Assembly: GCF_030062155.1 (NCBI RefSeq)
Contig: NZ_CP118269.1
Span: 186,001-250,000, forward strand
DNA: 64,000 nt
Reading direction: 5' to 3'
DNA from: Pantoea sp. Lij88
GTDB lineage: Bacteria > Pseudomonadota > Gammaproteobacteria > Enterobacterales > Enterobacteriaceae
Shown here: piece by piece, positions 62,536 through 64,000 of the stretch
How the letters are laid out: every line of letters begins with the position of its first letter
Numbering within the stretch: position 1 is the first letter of the stretch
The notes under the pieces: model-generated
Told to the model about the DNA's origin: nothing
Database searches by the model: none
The model's input: the letters and a program-made list of their open reading frames with translations, nothing else
Position numbers and translations under genes: made by a program

Positions 62536-63036
62536 ATGGAAATCGTTATTCGGGCACGGGAACCGCAGGATGCCGCCGCCTATCAGCACCTCTACAGTCA
62601 TCCCGATGTCTATCCGTGGACACTGCAACTGCCGTTTCCCAGCGTCGCCACCTGGGAGAAAAAATTCGCCAGAATGGATGCCGAGGGGTTTATCGCCTTT
62701 GTCGCTGAGATCGATGGCGTGCTGGCCGGGGAGCTGACGCTGTTCGTGGATAACAAGCCGCGCACCCGCCACTGCATCAGCTTTGGGCTGGGCGTGCATC
62801 CTGACTTTGGCGGTCGCGGCGTCGGTGAGCGCCTGATCCGCACCGCGATGGACTATTCCCGCAACTGGCTGGGCATTACGCGAATGGAGCTGGAGGTATT
62901 TCACGACAACGATCGGGCGCTGCGACTCTATGAGCGGCTGGGCTTTGAGCGGGAAGGGGTGATGCGTCAGGCCGCATTGCGCGACGGCCAACTGCGCGAT
63001 GTGGTGATGATGGCGAAGCTGCTGAACGGGAAGTGA
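62536..63036 (+). CDS. GNAT N-acetyltransferase (YhhY-like)
   Basis: This 166-residue GNAT protein has the acetyl-CoA motif FGGRGVGERLI and the downstream NDRALRLYERLGF segment. It resembles E. coli YhhY (AaaT), which acetylates amino acids. The ATG at 62536 follows AAGGAG; a start ten codons earlier (62506) is rejected. Confidence 0.87.
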   Translation: MEIVIRAREPQDAAAYQHLYSHPDVYPWTLQLPFPSVATWEKKFARMDAEGFIAFVAEIDGVLAGELTLFVDNKPRTRHCISFGLGVHPDFGGRGVGERLIRTAMDYSRNWLGITRMELEVFHDNDRALRLYERLGFEREGVMRQAALRDGQLRDVVMMAKLLNGK

Positions 63037-63041
63037 TAACC

Positions 63042-63063
63042 GGAGCGGCATCTCTGCCGCTCC
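63042..63063. terminator. Hairpin between convergent genes
   Basis: GGAGCGGCA (63042-63050) and TGCCGCTCC (63055-63063) pair perfectly around TCTC. There is no T tract on either side, so its role as a terminator is uncertain. Confidence 0.5.
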
Positions 63064-63071
63064 GTGCTGCG

Positions 63072-63989
63072 TTACGGATTTTTATTGCTGTAGCGCTGCA
63101 TGTTCTGCTGCGTGACCAGCTCAAACGGGATCCACTGGTGGGCGTCCACCTTCTGGCCTTTGATCATCTGCTGCGCCACCTCAACCGACTTTTTACCCTG
63201 GCCCACCGCATCCTGGAACACCGTCACCGCCAGTCTGCCGCTCGCCAGCGCTTTCAGGCCATCCGGTGTGGCATCAATGCCGCCGACCAGAATGGTTTTC
63301 TTCGGCTTCGCCTGAGCCATCGCCATCGTCGCGCCAATCGCCATTTCATCGTTGTTGGCGGCGACAATATCAATCTCTTCGCCGTTCGACAGCCAGTTGA
63401 GCATTAAATCCATGCCCTCATTGCGCGCATAGTTGGCGGTCTGCTTCAGCACTACTTTCATGTCGGGATACTTTGCCACCACCTGCTCCACATCTTTGGT
63501 GCGCTGCAGCGCGCCCGCATCGCTGAGGTTACCGATCATAATGGCGACGTTGCCACGGTAACCGGCCTGCTTCGCCAGGGCCTCCATCTGCAACGTGCCC
63601 GATTCGCGTTCGTCAGAGCCGACAAACACCACACCCGGCGGCAGGGTTTTATCGCCCGGCGTGCGGTTAACGTAGACCAGCGGAATGTGCGCCTGCTGCG
63701 CCAGTTTCGTCAGGGCAGGGGTGCTGGCGGAGTCGACCGGATCGACAATAATCGCGTCTACGCCAGCGCTGATAAAACTCTGCACCTGGTCGGTCTGACG
63801 ACCGACATCGCCGCGCGCATCTTCGAACTGCGCATCCAGATGACGCGCTTTGGCCTCTTTCTCAATCGACTGACGAATAATGGTCAGGAAGTTCTGGTCG
63901 AAATAGGCCATTGAGACGCCAATCTTCTCTGCCAGCGCCGACGTCGAAAGAGAAAGCAGACAGAGCATTGCCCATGCACGTTTATTCAT
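63072..63989 (-). CDS. Periplasmic sugar-binding protein (RbsB-like)
   Basis: This 305-residue protein has a cleavable signal peptide (to about ALA at 20) and the type I periplasmic binding protein fold: AIIVDPVDS, VFVGSDERESG, AANNDEMAIGA and GGIDATPDG. It would feed an ABC importer for a sugar or cyclitol. Any importer genes would lie beyond the right edge of the window. GGAG precedes the ATG. Confidence 0.9.
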   Translation of the reverse strand: MNKRAWAMLCLLSLSTSALAEKIGVSMAYFDQNFLTIIRQSIEKEAKARHLDAQFEDARGDVGRQTDQVQSFISAGVDAIIVDPVDSASTPALTKLAQQAHIPLVYVNRTPGDKTLPPGVVFVGSDERESGTLQMEALAKQAGYRGNVAIMIGNLSDAGALQRTKDVEQVVAKYPDMKVVLKQTANYARNEGMDLMLNWLSNGEEIDIVAANNDEMAIGATMAMAQAKPKKTILVGGIDATPDGLKALASGRLAVTVFQDAVGQGKKSVEVAQQMIKGQKVDAHQWIPFELVTQQNMQRYSNKNP

Positions 63990-64000
63990 TGGGGACTCCA

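Overview
The window is a chromosomal segment from an Erwiniaceae enterobacterium, most likely Pantoea of the P. agglomerans/P. vagans type. The 16S rRNA variable regions match what I remember for that group. Protein sequences and local gene order are close to, but distinct from, Escherichia coli. There is no insertion sequence, integrase, prophage, CRISPR array or toxin-antitoxin module. About half of the window is conserved core genome and the rest is a string of small metabolic and regulatory modules.

Layout: (1) 1-8145, the 3' end of argC, then argB-argG-argH (arginine biosynthesis); a peroxiredoxin-glutaredoxin fusion gene divergent from oxyR across a conserved OxyR-binding region; sthA; fabR-yijD. 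(2) 8145-12288, trmA, then a cobalamin riboswitch, btuB and the overlapping murI. (3) 12289-18310, a complete rRNA operon with P1/P2 promoters, boxA sites, 16S, tRNA-Ile(GAT), tRNA-Ala(TGC), 23S, 5S, tRNA-Asp(GTC), tRNA-Trp(CCA) and a terminator. Two related palindromic elements sit in the spacers. (4) 18379-30680, hdfR, maoP, comM/yifB, the ilvL attenuator and ilvGMEDA, and the divergent ilvY/ilvC pair. (5) 30681-31260, a structured non-coding interval with a 9-bp tandem repeat and a nested-hairpin element.

(6) 31261-41950 is an accessory-metabolism zone: yhjE, yhjD, a LysR regulator divergent from a short-chain dehydrogenase, a PhzF-like protein, a glutathione S-transferase, a MocR regulator divergent from a LysE-type exporter, and phosphoketolase. 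(7) 42003-48120: mqo, an AhpD-like protein divergent from a second MocR regulator, a small membrane protein, mntP behind an MntR box, a 25-residue AzuC-like small protein with its own promoter and terminator, and a CspA-family protein. (8) 48349-50644 holds two translationally coupled genes: an alpha/beta hydrolase whose nucleophile position is Ala, and a large protein I do not recognise. (9) 50666-54257 is the L-galactonate cluster lgoT-lgoR-lgoD. (10) 54275-63989: nucleoside hydrolase, a fluoride riboswitch with crcB, a TIM-barrel isomerase-like protein, a YpfH-like esterase, a glutathionyl-hydroquinone reductase with a LysR regulator, a FemAB-like protein, an ABC exporter, a GNAT acetyltransferase and a sugar-binding periplasmic protein.

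The window carries several ligand-sensing control regions: cobalamin and fluoride riboswitches, the ilv attenuator, and the OxyR, IlvY, MntR and candidate MocR operators. Relative to E. coli, the rRNA operon joins the left flank of rrnB (btuB-murI) to the right flank of rrnC (tRNA-Asp/Trp, hdfR, maoP, ilv), a signature of rearrangement through rRNA operons. I see no convincing new defence or mobile system. The least-explained items are the AzuC-like small gene, the hydrolase/unknown gene pair and the structured interval after ilvC.
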